Shown here piece after piece: positions 20,827-33,163 of a DNA stretch of 51,503 bases. A model generated the notes under the pieces. It searched no databases and was not told the origin of the DNA. It saw only the letters and a list, made by a program, of their open reading frames with translations. Origin of the DNA: Byssothecium circinans (lineage: Eukaryota; Ascomycota; Dothideomycetes; Pleosporales; Massarinaceae). The stretch covers positions 291,095 through 342,597 of the forward strand of contig ML977024.1 of the NCBI GenBank assembly GCA_010015675.1. The letters run 5' to 3'. Each line of letters begins with the position of its first letter. The stretch's first letter is position 1. Made by a program: the position numbers and the translations under genes.

Positions 20827-21479
20827 CGGTCACGCTGCATTAGATCCTTGCGCTAGCTGCGCCCGCTTTACTAGATCCGCTCTTCATGGTCTGATGGTCT
20901 ACCTTCGACATAGCCTAATTTTTATTAATGAAATATTCTGAGATTGCGACATAGAATAATCTAATAATTACAATTTTCTTTTTGTATATGAATTAGGGCG
21001 AGAGCGAGTTGGTCATCCTCCCTACTAATAGTGATAAAGTAGAGAGGTTTTTACGTAGATATTAGGATGTCACTAGTTTAGGAATAACTAATAGAAAAGT
21101 GTAAGCTAAACTAATCTAATCAAGACTAACAAGAATATTATCTAATAGTCTCCTTGCTAATAGCTTCACTTATCTACTATGCAATACTACTTTTCACGTG
21201 TGATCGCGTGTTTATTAGGCTACTATTATCAAATTCCTCTATCTTTTCTACCCCTTATAGTTTAGATTACTAAGTTAATGTTTGCCCACTAGTCACTAGG
21301 CTACATATTCCCTAGCCCTAGCAGCCGTTCGTTTGCAGCAGCATTCCTAGTAAAAGTAAGAAGCTAGCCTATTCTTGCTTAGACATTTTAACGTTGAACT
21401 ATCTTAGCCTGAATCTTACTAATGTATGGAAACATTAGTGCTCATGATAAATATAATTAAAACTATAGTGTATCTGTAT

Positions 21480-22480
21480 CAGGCTATTATTTATTTATTT
21501 GAAAGGAATAGAGGTATTCCGCACTTACGTTGCACCCACTACAACTAATTTAGTAGTCTTTGCTCTAGTCAAGCCTAATACCACTACAATAAAAATACCT
21601 ACAGTAACTATGATAGTAACAAGTCAGGTGGTAAGACTATCTAGATGATTGCAAATAATAACTAGTGCAAGTAGAAGCGTAACAATAAAGGGCGTCATCA
21701 GAATCTAAGCAGTTCGTATGGTTAATGTCTTAGGCATGATATGAACTCTAGGATCTCTAGAAAGCCTAAAGTACTAATACTACATACTTTTAGTATAAGC
21801 CTTACTCTCTTACTAGTGGAAACACTACACTATTCTAAATAACTATTAGAGATAAATAGAGATTCTCTCTATAACCCTCTCTAACTACGTCATGATAGTA
21901 TCATCTGTAGGAGCTATGCTACACAGATCACGGGAATGATTGAGGTACGCAGTTTCTGCCCTCGCAATGCAACTAGTTCCGGCGATCTAGTTCCGCAAAC
22001 TTGAAATAGCCTACGGTCTCGCTGACTCAAAGCTAAGTATCTGCTAGTTCCTAAGGATTAAATTATCTACGTTTATTATTAGAGCTAGCTGACGTAGATT
22101 AACTTACACCTACTATAATTAGCAAGTGCCTCATTAATCTGCATTAAGATTAAAATCCTTTTACTGTAGTCGTCCACTTAATAGCTTCCTAGGCGTAGAG
22201 GTTTAGTCTCTTAGTGATTAGTTTTATGCAATTAGCTCTCTAAGTACGATAGCCTATCTTGCTTCAACAATAGGATGCGTGCACGCAGCTTAGAGAAACG
22301 TCGACATAGATAGAAATAATCATAACTCGCTATTAATGCTAAAAACTAAGGATAGCTATAGGGGCTGTCTTTAACTAGAAAAAGTTAGTATAGTATGCTT
22401 TATATACCTTTAGACTTAGAACATACTCTATCTTAAGTACCCTAGATAGCTACCTCTTTCGCTATTATTATTGGCGAACC
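21480..22480 (-). pseudogene. DUF6594-type membrane protein fossil
   Basis: On the minus strand the N-terminal region at about 22400-22120 reads YPQFLALIASYDYFYLCRRF, LRARILLLKQDRLSYLES and HKTNH, then RLGSY and ILILMQINEALANY. This matches the start of fungal DUF6594 proteins. The C-terminal region at about 21740-21540 has two hydrophobic segments, ILMTPFIVTLLLALVIICN and LVTIIVTVGIFIVVVLGLTR, then TKLVVVGAT and a GTAAGTGCGG donor. A GTAAGTTAATC donor follows LANYSRC. The middle is too degraded to align. The family has membrane-anchored C-termini of unknown function. Stops are TAG/TGA at expected Gln/Trp. The assignment rests on motif memory. Confidence 0.65.
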
Positions 22481-23300
22481 TTATCATCTAACATGTAAGT
22501 GTAGCCTAGACACTTTTTAGAACACTTTTACTTAAAGGTTCATCACTAGTAGAGGGCGATAAGAACGCACTACTAAGCTATCCATGTTTAACATTAGTAA
22601 CTCACGGATATGCTATCGACATATGCGATACAGCAGATTAAGAATAGTAGCAGAGGAAACTTATAATGAATAGGTAAGTGTATTAAAATTATTTATTGTA
22701 ACTTAGTCTATAGGTATCTAATAAGAAGAACTACTCCGTTTAGGCTAAGCCTTATTAGTAGGGACGAACGCACTAGCATTACTATTACTAAGCTACGCTA
22801 ATATAAGACACGTGTTGTAGCTGCGGTAAGGCGCAATTAAGGTAGAACTTAAGAATCTAGATAATTTTCCTAAAATATAATCCTTCCACTTACAAAATTG
22901 ACTGCCTTGAGTGAGGCGTACTGTATTTATGTGCTTTCAGCTACGTTTAACCTTAAGCTCATACTTCGTTAGGGCGGTAGCTTGTTAGGATATAATATAT
23001 TAGCATCCTTACTTGAACTTGCACTTTCTTGTGTAATATCTATATCATATATCTATTTCCTAATCCTAACTCGCAACTATTCAGGCCGACCGCAGCTCAT
23101 AAAGATGGTATTGATGAAAGAGTTAAGTGATCATCCCTTACATTTTACTATTTTAGTAACTAGCCTTAGAAAATCACTAGATCCACTAATTATATTCTGC
23201 GATAATGATAGACGCCCCAAAGTTAAGGAATATGATAACGTAAGCTAAATAAGTCTATTTGCCTAGTAATAATTCTTACATATTACTACTAGCCTCCTAT
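22481..23300. other. Unassigned RIP-altered stretch
   Basis: It contains one 88-codon open frame (22982-23248, plus) with a hydrophobic start but no recognisable family. In this AT-rich background, one open frame of that size is not persuasive. Nothing else was identified. Confidence 0.3.
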
Positions 23301-24233
23301 GTTTTAGCTGAATGACCGTGTCCATATTATCAACCCTAGGCGTGAAGGGTGCTTCAAAGTAAGAGAAGTCTATAATAGGAAATTTACACTACTTAATAGG
23401 AATAGTAGTCTTATAGATAGTAGAAAATAGTTTAAAGAGTCTAACTTAGAACTTAAAGAAGAATGAACTCTTAAATAAAGTTACTATAGTTATAGAGAGA
23501 ATAACACATAAGAAACAGCCATAGATTAAATAAGGGTAAAATTATGTAACTAAATCTTCTATAGGTCAAATCTAGTCACTCTATACTCGTGTGAATTTAA
23601 AAGCTCTATATTACCTATTTATCTCTACTTTGTCCCTAACGACCGCTAGTTAACTCTAAAAGGAAAGCTAACAAATTATTACTACCATGGAGAGTATCAT
23701 TTTGCCTAGGTGTAATTTTAAATAAGCTAGGCAAAGACACGTGAACATAAGTTACCTTACTTATTATAAAGATTTTAATAAGGTCTTTACACTCCTTTAT
23801 ACTATTTTTCTAGAGTTTTGTAGGAACTACTATCTTTAAGGAAATACGCCATTCACTATCAACATCGCTCTTCTTCGCAGGTATTGTTTTAAAGCTGGAT
23901 GCAGAGATAAGGGGCTTTACTTCCTAAGATAGTTAAAAGTTAAAGATGCTTACGTATAACTCCTTATCACTCCTATTCTTAAGTGTAGCTATCCATTTAT
24001 CGCCGTGCTTAATATTAATCCTGTTAGAGCCTCTAGGAGGGCGCTTAAGGTTAATCAAGAATAAGGCATAGAAGTCCTCGTAGGGTATCTAGTTCTCTAC
24101 TCCCTTAAAGTACTTAAACTCTACCATGTATTATAGAACGTTCATAAGAACATCTAAAGCTCTATCTAAGCTATAAGGTATGCTTAGGATAGGGAAAACC
24201 TTCTCTTATAATACATTAACCACCTTATATTAG

Positions 24234-24720
24234 TGTTAAGGTCCAGGGGGGCTTATTACCAGGGATGGCTCAAAGAGCTTTTAGGTGACAAAGGTGCTTA
24301 AGGTTCTAGAGCTTAGTTAGTTCTCTAGAAGAGATATTAATTCATGACACATAGTAGTACTCTAACAGTACGTAGTAATGTTCATCTAAAGGGCATACAC
24401 TTAGTAAACTTAGGTGAGCTTGCAATCATAGAGTATAAGATACTAAGTAGATTGTAATCCTAAGTAAAAGGTTAAATATAATTCTATAAGGTAGGAATCA
24501 AGCTTATCTATATACTAGAGTACTTAGTAGTGCTTAGTTACTAAGCAACACTAATTACTACTAATTATTGTAGAGTGCTTACTATGATTAGTACTATTAA
24601 GGTTCACTAATTACTAAGTAGGTTACGTAATCTTATCTTACTTAGCTAATACTATTATAAGGGCTATTAATGTGGTTCACTATAAGCTACTATGAATGCT
24701 TTATAAGATAGATTATAATA
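24234..24720 (-). repeat. 3' LTR of chromovirus 2
   Basis: On the plus strand it begins tgttaaggtccagggg and ends gattataata. 487 bp, same length as the partner at 30630-31116, with transition differences. Confidence 0.94.
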
Positions 24721-24807
24721 CTATCCCCCCTTCCTCTATGACTTATCCTTAAGTTAGGTAACTATTATTAGGTTTAGTTTATAACTAAGCTTCCCCTTAC
24801 GTTATAA

Positions 24808-25310
24808 ATGTTATTAGCCGCCCACTCGTTAACTATGCCTAAACTACCTATCCTATCTAGTACTATTCATCGCCACTACCTCTACGAATTCATCAAGTCC
24901 TTTAGAGAGACTATGGTTAAGAAATGTTTAGCTTATAAGAAGCACAGCCGCGTATGCAAGGTTCACGTTCATTCTAGAAAGTGCAGTGAGTGCCTACATC
25001 ATGGCCAGCGCTGCAATGTTTAGGTATTAGAGTCAGAGTTTAAGTAGTTATTATCGCAGAAGGAGGAACTACAAAAGAAGTTAAAGGAAACTCATACTGC
25101 GCAAGACATTGTGATGAAGGCCTATGAGAAGGCGTTAGAGGAGCTGCATATCGCACGCGCTTATAAAGAGAGATTGCGCTTATAGATGGATCTTCTAGAT
25201 CGTCACGCGGAAGAAGTGATTGCTATAGAGGAGCGAGAGATTAATAAGATAGAGATGGGCGAAGTTCTTAAGCCTTCTATTAAGGTTTCTATTAGTCCTT
25301 CACTAGGTCC
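24808..25310 (+). pseudogene. Antisense Cys-rich/coiled-coil ORF of chromovirus 2
   Basis: Opposite to pol and next to the 3' LTR, it encodes CLAYKKHSRVC, CKVHVHSRKC, CSEC and CLHHGQRC, which is C-x9-C-x8-C-x2-C-x6-C. After one TAG comes a long coiled coil (SQKEELQKKLKETHTAQD, EKALEELHIARA, LLDRHAEEVIAIEEREINK). The piece 24808-25023 is uninterrupted. Same layout as the ORF at 18040-18570 in chromovirus 1. Product unknown; zinc-binding is inferred. Confidence 0.75.
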
Positions 25311-25429
25311 TTAAACCTGGGGTGCCTTTGAAAATCTTCCTACTAATTTCTAGAATGTTGATGTTAATGATAACTAGCAAGTGATTATTAGTAGTTTATA
25401 AGGTTTATTACTAATTCCTACGTATTTTT

Positions 25430-26800
25430 ATTCTTAGGGTAACCTTTCTATTTGACTAGGTATTCTTAGCCATCCTTCATCCTTTGGTGATTCACTATCT
25501 TTTCAACTTTAAACTCATCGTCTTCTTCATTTTCGTAATAGAATGTTTTTTGTAATAGCATCTTAGGGTCTACTAGTTCTAGTCTAGAGATATGGAATAC
25601 TAGGTGTATCTTAGCTTCTCTTAGTAGCTGGAGTTAGTAGTTAATAGGGCTTATTTTAGCCTATATTAAAAATGGTCTAACTTTAACGTTATCTAGTCCC
25701 TTGCTTAGTCATTTTATGTAAAGATTCTTTATAAGTAGGTATACTCTATCCCCCCTTTCTAGCTAAGGTGCCATTTTTCATTTTATGTTTACGTATGAAA
25801 TACTTTTGCGTTATGCCGTTTTAAGGCTGACCTATAATTATTAGTATACGTTCTTTAAGTCCTCTATTATTATTAAAGCTGCTGCTACCTTTCCTCCTAG
25901 TAGTGTGCGTTCAAAGAGATTTAGGTATTTCCTATAGTTTACGTAGAATGGCGTCTATCCTATAGATTCTAATATCTTATTATTATACGCTAATTAAGCT
26001 ATAGGTAAAAGGGAAACCTAATTATTCTACTAGGTATTACTGTAAATTTATAGGTATATCTTTATTATATGATTCATTCTTTTAGTCTGTCCATCCATCT
26101 ATAGATGATATGCTATAGATAGCTTACGTTTTATTCTAATCATAGCTATCAGCGTTTTCCAGTAGTTTGATGTGAAGAGCTTATCTCTGTCACTAATAAT
26201 TAACTTTGGCATGCTATAGTATCTAATGAGTTAGTCTAAGATTACGTATCTAAGTTATTCCACGTTATAGTTATTTCTGAATAGTATCATTTCCGCGTAC
26301 TTCGTGAATCTGTCGACGATTACTAAGATGGCGTTATAGGTTATTCTAGTTATAAGGTCTCTTAACATAGGTAGACCTGTTATAAAGTCTATAGAGATAT
26401 CTTCCTATAGCTCTTTTAGTAACTCAATAGGTTGCATTTCTCCGTAGGACGCATGCGTGCTATGTTTATTCTTTTAGTAGTTCGCGCATTTACTAATAAA
26501 GCGTGTAACCTTTTCTTTTATGCCTTTAAACTCATAATTCCTCTAAATTAGTTTAATAGTCCTTTGAATGCCAGGGTGTCCGTGTACAAGATTATTATAA
26601 TGTTATTATATGATTTCTTCCTATAGTTCCTCTAGTACTTCATTGCTAATTCGCAGGATGCCGTTTAGCTGTTAAGCTAGTCCTAAGGATCCGTCTCTAT
26701 TAGCTTGTAGTATTAGTGCTTCAACAGTTTCCTTTATTCCTGTGATATTACTTTATTAGCTAAGGGCATTAGCTCATCCATTATCCTTGCCTAGTGTGTA
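25430..26800 (-). pseudogene. Integrase and chromodomain of chromovirus 2
   Basis: The chromodomain at about 25540-25400 (minus) reads DDEFKVEKIVNHQRMKDG, then EYLVK*KGYPKNKNT*ELV, with Trp positions now stops. The upstream region to about 26800 holds integrase text in the same frame (for example the complement of 26270-26330 encodes a DDE-core-like FTKYAEMILF segment). Heavily mutated. Confidence 0.8.
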
Positions 26801-26849
26801 CATAATCTTAAATTTATATTGTCTAAGTAACTTAGACTATCTAACTTGT

Positions 26850-28000
26850 CTTCTATTAAGTTGTTTAGTTATCATGAAGTAAAGTAGGTTCTTATAGTTA
26901 GTAAAGATAGTAAGTTTAGAGTAGCTCTCTACGTACACTCTCTAGTGCTTTAATGAATCTATAATAGCTATTAGCTCCTTATCATGTACGTCATATCGTT
27001 CTTCTAGTCCTAAGAACTTTCTTAAGTAGTAGGCGATAGGATGCTATTAGCTGTCTCTTATCTGACTAGCTACTACTCTAAGCGTAAGGTTAGATACGTC
27101 TATCTTAATCCTTATTAGTTCTCCACTCCTAAATACTACTAGCACTAGTAGGCTTATGCATTTCTCCTTTAGAGTTTTGAATGCCTTTTCTTATTCTTCT
27201 AACTATCTAAAGAGCACGTCTTTCCTAGTGAGTCCTACTAGGGGTAAGGTTATCAATGCGTATCCTTTAATAAACCTTCTATTAAAGTTGCAGAATCTAA
27301 GGAATTCCTGCACTCCTTTGACCGTTGTTAGTACCAGCTAGTCTTGTACTACGTGTATCTTTTTTAGGCTCATCTTGACCCCTATAGTATTGACTACAAA
27401 TCCTAGGAAGTTAAGTTCTTCCTTATAGAATTCGCATTTTTCTAGCTTAAGGCGTAGGTTCACGGCATCTAAGCATGAAAGTACTCTCTTAACATGTCCC
27501 ACATGTTCTTTAACGTTTTCTAAATAGATAAGTATGTCATCTAAGTATATAATCATGAAGATGTCTAGGTGTATTCGTAACACGTTATTAATTAACGCTT
27601 AGAAAGTCGCTGAGGCGTTAGTAAGACTAAAGGGCATTATAGTATACTTATAGTATCTATACTACGTCCTAAATGCTATCTTCCACTCATCACCTTCCTT
27701 TATGCAGATAAGATAGTATCTGTCTCGTAGGTTAAGGGCCGTGAATATCTTTGCACGCGCCAGTTAATCCTATAGTTCTCTAATATTGGGCAACGGATAA
27801 CAATTCTTAACTATAATCTTATTTAATTTCTGAAAGTCTATATATGGTCGTAGTGATCTATCCTTCTTTAGGGCGAAGAGGACTAGGTATCCTACTAGTG
27901 ACTTTAACTCTTATATGTAGCCTTTTGCTAGGCTCTTATTAATGTAGTCCTATAGAGCTTTTAGCTCTTTCTCTAATAGTTGATAGATTGGTCTAAAAGT
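26850..28000 (-). pseudogene. Reverse transcriptase and RNase H of chromovirus 2
   Basis: The clean minus-strand piece 27583-27338 carries IYLDDILIYLENVKEHVGHV, LEKCEFYKEELNFLGFVVN. The YLDD active site is intact here, unlike in chromovirus 1. Flanking text to 28000 is RT palm and fingers with stops; RNase H lies at about 26850-27150. Confidence 0.9.
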
Positions 28001-28349
28001 TAGTTACTTTCCTTCCTATAGCGTAATCTCGCAGTCCTAGGGTTAATGCTTAGGTAGCGCCGTAGCGCCTACGTCTTCCTAAAAGAGGTGCTCCTATTCT
28101 CTATACTCCTTAGGGATCTCTAGAGGTGCCTTCTTCTCCTTTACTCTTACTTATTAATCTGTTAACTAGGCAGCATCTATAGAGTCAACCATTCTCGCTA
28201 AACGCGTCTTCATTAAAGTAATATTGTTAATTGCCTTCTCATCTACTATCAATTGCTGCTGATACGTAGGCTTTAAAGTACGCTAGTAGGCGTAGTTTAC
28301 TAATAATATTATGTTATTCTTCTAGTCAATTACTAGGTTATGCTTCTTT

Positions 28350-28565
28350 AGCTAAGGGATTCCTAATATGACGTCGTAAGTAGCCATCTTAAAACAGTCT
28401 AGGGTAATCCATTTGCTGTAGTAGTAGATTTTCATAAGTGCTAAGGTGATCTTATATTGAATCTTAGGTTGCTCTAGCATAGCTTGTCCATTTGCCACGT
28501 GTAGTAGATAGGGGTCTTTCTTTAGTAGTAGTCTTAGTCCCGCTAAGAGCGCCACTATCATTAAG
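28350..28565 (-). pseudogene. Protease region of chromovirus 2
   Basis: The minus-strand open piece reads LLHVANGQAMLEQPKIQYKI, MKIYYYSKWITLDCFKMATY and DVILGIP. The last matches the DVILGMP/W segment that ends gypsy aspartic proteases. The catalytic Asp lies in the degraded part upstream. Confidence 0.8.
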
Positions 28566-29689
28566 ATATAGTTTGCTTATAATCCTGAATCTACTAATAC
28601 CTTCATCCTTCTACTACTAAGACGGATTAGGATCTTAATTAGGCATTCGCCTACTGCTCCTAGGGTATACAGCCCTTTAGTAGTATTAGGTAAGGGTCTA
28701 AAAAAGATACTCTAAATCTATTCTTCTCTTTTTCTTTAGCGTGTCTCTTGTACCTAGTATGTAGACATGTCTGCCACTTGCTCTAAGTGCAGATATCATT
28801 AATAATTATGTTTATCTTTATTAGTTCCGTAGGATCTTCCTTGCCTAGGAACTATAGTCATGCTCATTTATCATATAAGTGCGTTAGGTACTTATCGTTA
28901 TAGCAGTTATACCATTTAAACTTGCAGTCTTTTTTAATGGTTAGAAAGTAGTTTGCCTTCACCTTCATATTATAGTGGGTGAGATAACCATCATTATTAC
29001 ACTAGGTAAAGCTAAGCTTTCCGTAATTTCTATTTTAGTAGTCTATGTTATACCACAATTCTCTAGTTACTTTATCCCGCTATGCTACTTATTAGATGCT
29101 TCCTTCTGCGAGCTCTTAGTCCACCCAGTTAGCTTGCCTTTCGTAGGCCTTTTCCTGCCTGTACCTTAGCTTTCATTGCTTCCTAGGCCTAGGGTTCAGA
29201 TCTTCGTATAGGCACTCATCATTAAGTCCTACGCTAGGCTTTAGGTGTTAGTTATTATATCCTAAGCGTCCTTAATCTAATAGTTCGTCATTATTTAATG
29301 TGACTTCGCTGTTATACTATATTAGGTCTTTGTCCGTCCATCATAGATGGTCTCCTTACGCGATTTTAGTGTGTAATGCGGAATCATAGGGGTCTTAGTT
29401 CTCCTTTCTAAGGTACTCTTCTTTTCTACTAATAATCTGAAGAGCCCTGTTAGCCTATAATGGTCCTTTATTATCTTTAGCTTATTCACTAAGCAAGTAG
29501 TCCTAAAGTTATTATTCTCTTATATTAAGGGGTTAGTTAGGGTTGTTAAGGAAGTCCTAGACTTCGTTATCTATAGTGTCTACTTCCTTATTATGCTATA
29601 TCTGATTAGCTGCTTCGCTAACCCTTCTTCTAATAGATAGCTCTTATTTCTTCTATCTAATAGCTTCTCCTCTTTCTTCACCTGAATTA

Positions 29690-30600
29690 ATCACTTCCCA
29701 CTCATCATCTTCTTTAACGTTGGGGAGACATCCTAGAGCATGAGATGCTATAATCATGTTTAACTGTCGTTAGACTGTATGCTTAGCTCTTCCTAGCTTC
29801 GCACGATAGTTTCTGGCGATGTGGCTAATCTTTCCGCATAAGTAGTATGTCCTAGCTTCTTTCTTATAGTGGTGGCCCTTCCCTTTCCCTTTTTCAACAT
29901 TATTAAGCTATATTAGCTGTAGTCTATAAGGATCTAAGTACTACTTTTAAGGTTTCATAGCAGGGAAGTACCTAGGTTTAGTGTAGGTACTCTTAGTCTT
30001 GCCTACACTTAGTCTATTTCATTTGTCATGTAACTTAGAGGTCAACTTATATAGTTATCCGTTAATTCTAATGGATTCCTAGTATAGTTCCTCTAAGGTA
30101 GTAATGGATGCTCCTAATTATATAAGCTCTATTTTGATAGTATCCTTAAGGCCTTGTCTATACATGGTTATGAGTGCCTTATCTTCCTAGCCCATCTAAA
30201 TTGCGTAGTGCTGGAACTCCGCGGCGTATTCAGCTGCTAAGCGTTGTTGCCTGAGGTATTGCACCTTTCTTCCTATAATAGATTCTTCGTTCAAGACTCT
30301 AAAGACCTATCAGAGATGGGTCTTAAACTAGGCGTAGTCTTTGAAGAGTATCATGATATCATCATCATTATTATCATCGTCTAGGTATTTGGCAAGATAA
30401 GGGTTGATCCATTATTTAGCGTCGCTACGCATATAGGTCGTGATAAAGGAGGCTTTATCCACGTCATTGATAGTACTGGCTGCAAACTTAAAGTATAAGT
30501 TAATTTGCAGGAGCTATCCTTTAAGCTTGACGCGATCTCTGTGGTAGAGATCTAGCTTAGTAACCTTGCTAGTATTACTGTGGGATTAGGTATCATGTGT
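29690..30600 (-). pseudogene. gag of chromovirus 2
   Basis: The zinc knuckle at about 29850-29800 reads YLCGKISHIARNY on the minus strand (C-x2-C-x4-H-x4-C with first and last Cys now Tyr). Capsid text precedes it up to about 30600. Stops throughout. Confidence 0.8.
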
Positions 30601-30629
30601 CTTAGATATCCTTCTAAGGGTGTTTAAAA

Positions 30630-31116
30630 TGTTAAGGTCTAGGGGGGCTTATTACTAGGGATAGCTTAAAGAGCTTTTAGGTAACAAGGGTGCTTGAGGT
30701 TCTAAAGCTCAGTTAGTTCTCTAGAAGAGATATCAATTTGTAATACATGGTGGTACTCTAATAGTACGTAGTAATGTTTATCTAAAGGGCGTATACTTAG
30801 TAAACTTAGGTGAGCTTGCAATCATAGAGTATGAGATACTAAGTAGATTATAATCCTAAGTAAAAGGTTGAACATAATTCTATAAGGTAGGAATTAAGCT
30901 TATCTATATACTAGAGTGCTTAGTAGTGCTTAGTTGCTAAGCAACACTAATTACTACTAATTACTGCAGAGTGCTTACTATGATTAGTACTATTAAGGTT
31001 CACTAATCACTAAGTAGGTTACGTGATCTTGTCTTACTTAGCTAATACTATTATAAGGGCTGTTGATGTAGTTTACCATAAGCCACTATGAATGCTTTAT
31101 AAGATAGATCATAATA
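30630..31116 (-). repeat. 5' LTR of chromovirus 2
   Basis: 487 bp. Plus-strand text begins tgttaaggtctagggg and ends gatcataata, followed by the TSD ATTAG. Confidence 0.94.
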
Positions 31117-32470
31117 ATTAGTTCTCTTTGTTAATAACTACGTTATACATAGGTGATTCTCTAGTCTCGTCTTCCCTAGGTTCTTTCCTTATAATCAAGT
31201 GCATGTAGCCATGTCTCCCTAATATAAGCGCTGATTAACTGCTACGGCTAAAGCTAGGCATTAGTCTAATACAAATAAGGCGCGGAGAGAGACTAGTCTA
31301 TAGCTTAGCTTTCTATCCTATTTTAATTTATCATACTAATGAATGACTGATTTCTTCCAAGGCTGATTTAAATGTTTTAATAGTAGTAACTCGCACGTTC
31401 ATGATTCCTTCCGCCTACTAACCATTGCTTTGTTTAGGTCTCTTAGTATCATATGCGACGTACTCATCCTTTTCAAATACACCGTGTACTTCTCCTGCTC
31501 TTAAATACAGATAGCCATCTTTATCCTTATATATAGAAACTAAGCTATTATCTAGAGCAAGTAGAGAGTCTATAAATAGTGTAAAGCCGCTCTTTCTATA
31601 CTATATTAGTGTTTGCCGTAGCTAATACGCATAAAGGCTAGTACTAAGGTGTTCATATATAGAAGAGTACGTGATATTAATGCTATTAACAAGTAGGGCC
31701 CTAAGCGCATAGAGAAGGAAGTAGGTAAATATACCTTACTATTTATCTTATATCTTAATCTTGAATGCAAACTTATCTAGAGCGTACGCTGTAAGGATTA
31801 TATAGCTCTTAGGGTTTACTAGCTAGCCATTATTTTCTACCAAGGCATCTCGTAATGTGCTAGACGGCTGCGAGAATGTAGTATCTAGGTCTTAAGGAGC
31901 TCTAGAATCAACAGTGGTATCATATCTAAGGAATCGCATATCAAAATTAGAGTTGTTACTGCTCTGAATTATCCCACCTGAAAAACAGCAGTCAAGAACA
32001 AGTGTGATAAGAAGCCCTTTTTTAACTATCTTATCTAATTTGCTAACAAGGGTTCTAGCTCTAAGACACCTTGTTTTACGGCTATTACATTCAAGAAGAA
32101 CTAAGGCACATGCTAACTACCTATTGTGTTGCGATAGTAGTATGCGTGCCCTATAGCTAGAGTAATAAATGTAGACACGGTCCCTATATTTAGCGTCTTT
32201 GATAATTTGGTCTAGATGACTTATAACCCTTATATACGTTAGCTAAACTTTTTCTTCTTCTAGAGGAGGATTACTATGGACTAAGGGCGTCAAGGTAGTA
32301 AAGACCTTAATATTTAATGATTCTCCTAGTGCTTCCTTTAGATAATAACTAGCATCCTCCGCATCCTAGACACAGCCTTCAAGGTAATAGTCCTTATGCT
32401 TAGGATAGTAGTTAACACCAATAATCACTACCTAGTAAGTAGTTGTTTGAAGAGCTTTATTAGCTATGTG

Positions 32471-32994
32471 CTAGGTTATAGAGTAACTGTAATTAGAATA
32501 ATAATATATAGAATAAATTTAGATACTAACATAGAGAAAGGACTAGGCTTATGAAGATGAAAGGTAGACTGCAAGGCTTTTTTAAGAGAGAGATATATTA
32601 CTAGCATGTTACTTGATTAGACCACTATTTATCCTTACTAGCTAGTATGCTCATTATGCAGTACTCTAATAGCGCCGCTTAGCACCTAGGAAAGATCTAT
32701 ATACTAGACGTAGTAATAGCGCACCGTCTAGGGTCTACCTAAGGCGCTAGGATAGCGAATAAAAAGGCAGTCTCTCTACTATCTGCTGCAGTGCTTTGCA
32801 GTGAGTAGGCATGGCTAGTACGTGTCATCTAATAATTTTAGTGACGCCTCTATTAACCTATAAATCAATAGAATAGACATATATTAAAAGAAATAGCCTA
32901 GAAAAACTCTAGAGTAAGATTACTAGTACTATCATAGATGATACGACCACTAGTAAGGGTCACTAGTAAGGGGCGCTAATAAGGAGATAGGGTA
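32471..32994. other. Upstream region of the caspase-like fossil
   Basis: AT-rich sequence between the caspase-like start and the right 169-bp inverted repeat. No gene seen; the caspase promoter would have been here. Confidence 0.35.
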
Positions 32995-33163
32995 CTAAGC
33001 TAGCAAATTTCCTTAGTAGTTAGCTAAATAGTAATACACACCCTACTATGTCTTACTTGCTATGTAAACGATGAGTTCTCTAGAAGTTAGTAGGGGGCAG
33101 AGATTGCACTTGCATTTACTAATGAACTACGCTCAGCGACTTTGGTGGACCCTCATGCACAAG
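32995..33163 (-). repeat. 169-bp inverted repeat, right copy
   Basis: Reverse complement of 20658-20826. It overlaps the first codons of the open frame leading into the NB-ARC NLR (RGQRLHLHLLMNYAQ, TLMHK). Confidence 0.85.

Larger units (their letters stand above)
24234..31116 (-). mobile_element. Ty3/gypsy chromovirus 2, complete, minus strand, RIP-inactivated
   Basis: 6,883 bp with 487-bp LTRs at 24234-24720 and 30630-31116 and target duplication ATTAG at 24229-24233 and 31117-31121. Read on the minus strand: gag with zinc knuckle, protease, RT, RNase H, integrase, chromodomain, then an antisense ORF and a purine-rich tract (complement of ctatccccccttcctc at 24721-24736) before the 3' LTR. 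It is inserted in the caspase-like gene. Confidence 0.95.
23640..32470 (-). pseudogene. Caspase-like (peptidase C14) protein fossil, split by chromovirus 2
   Basis: On the minus strand the N-terminus at about 32440 reads VVIIGVNYYPKHKD and YLEGCVQDAEDASYYLKEAL. Next is RDRVYIYYSSYRA, where the usual YSGHG catalytic-His motif has His changed to Tyr. The second catalytic motif LVLDCCFSGG is intact near 32000. Downstream, RFLRYDTT and SYIILTAYALDKFAF follow. The frame stops at 31117 (VVINKEN) and resumes at 24233 with *YKVVNVL, MVEFKYFKGVEN, WIATLKNRSDKELYVSIFN, EWRISLKI and IKECKDLIKIFIISKVT. Removing the retroelement and one TSD joins these in frame. Many TAG/TAA stops. Fungal caspase-like proteins of this type are proposed cell-death effectors. 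Confidence 0.85.

Noticed and set aside
28975..29169. Plus-strand hydrophobic ORF
   Set aside because: Lies antisense within chromovirus 2 between gag and protease with no conserved content. Unlike the ORF at 24808, it has no counterpart in chromovirus 1.
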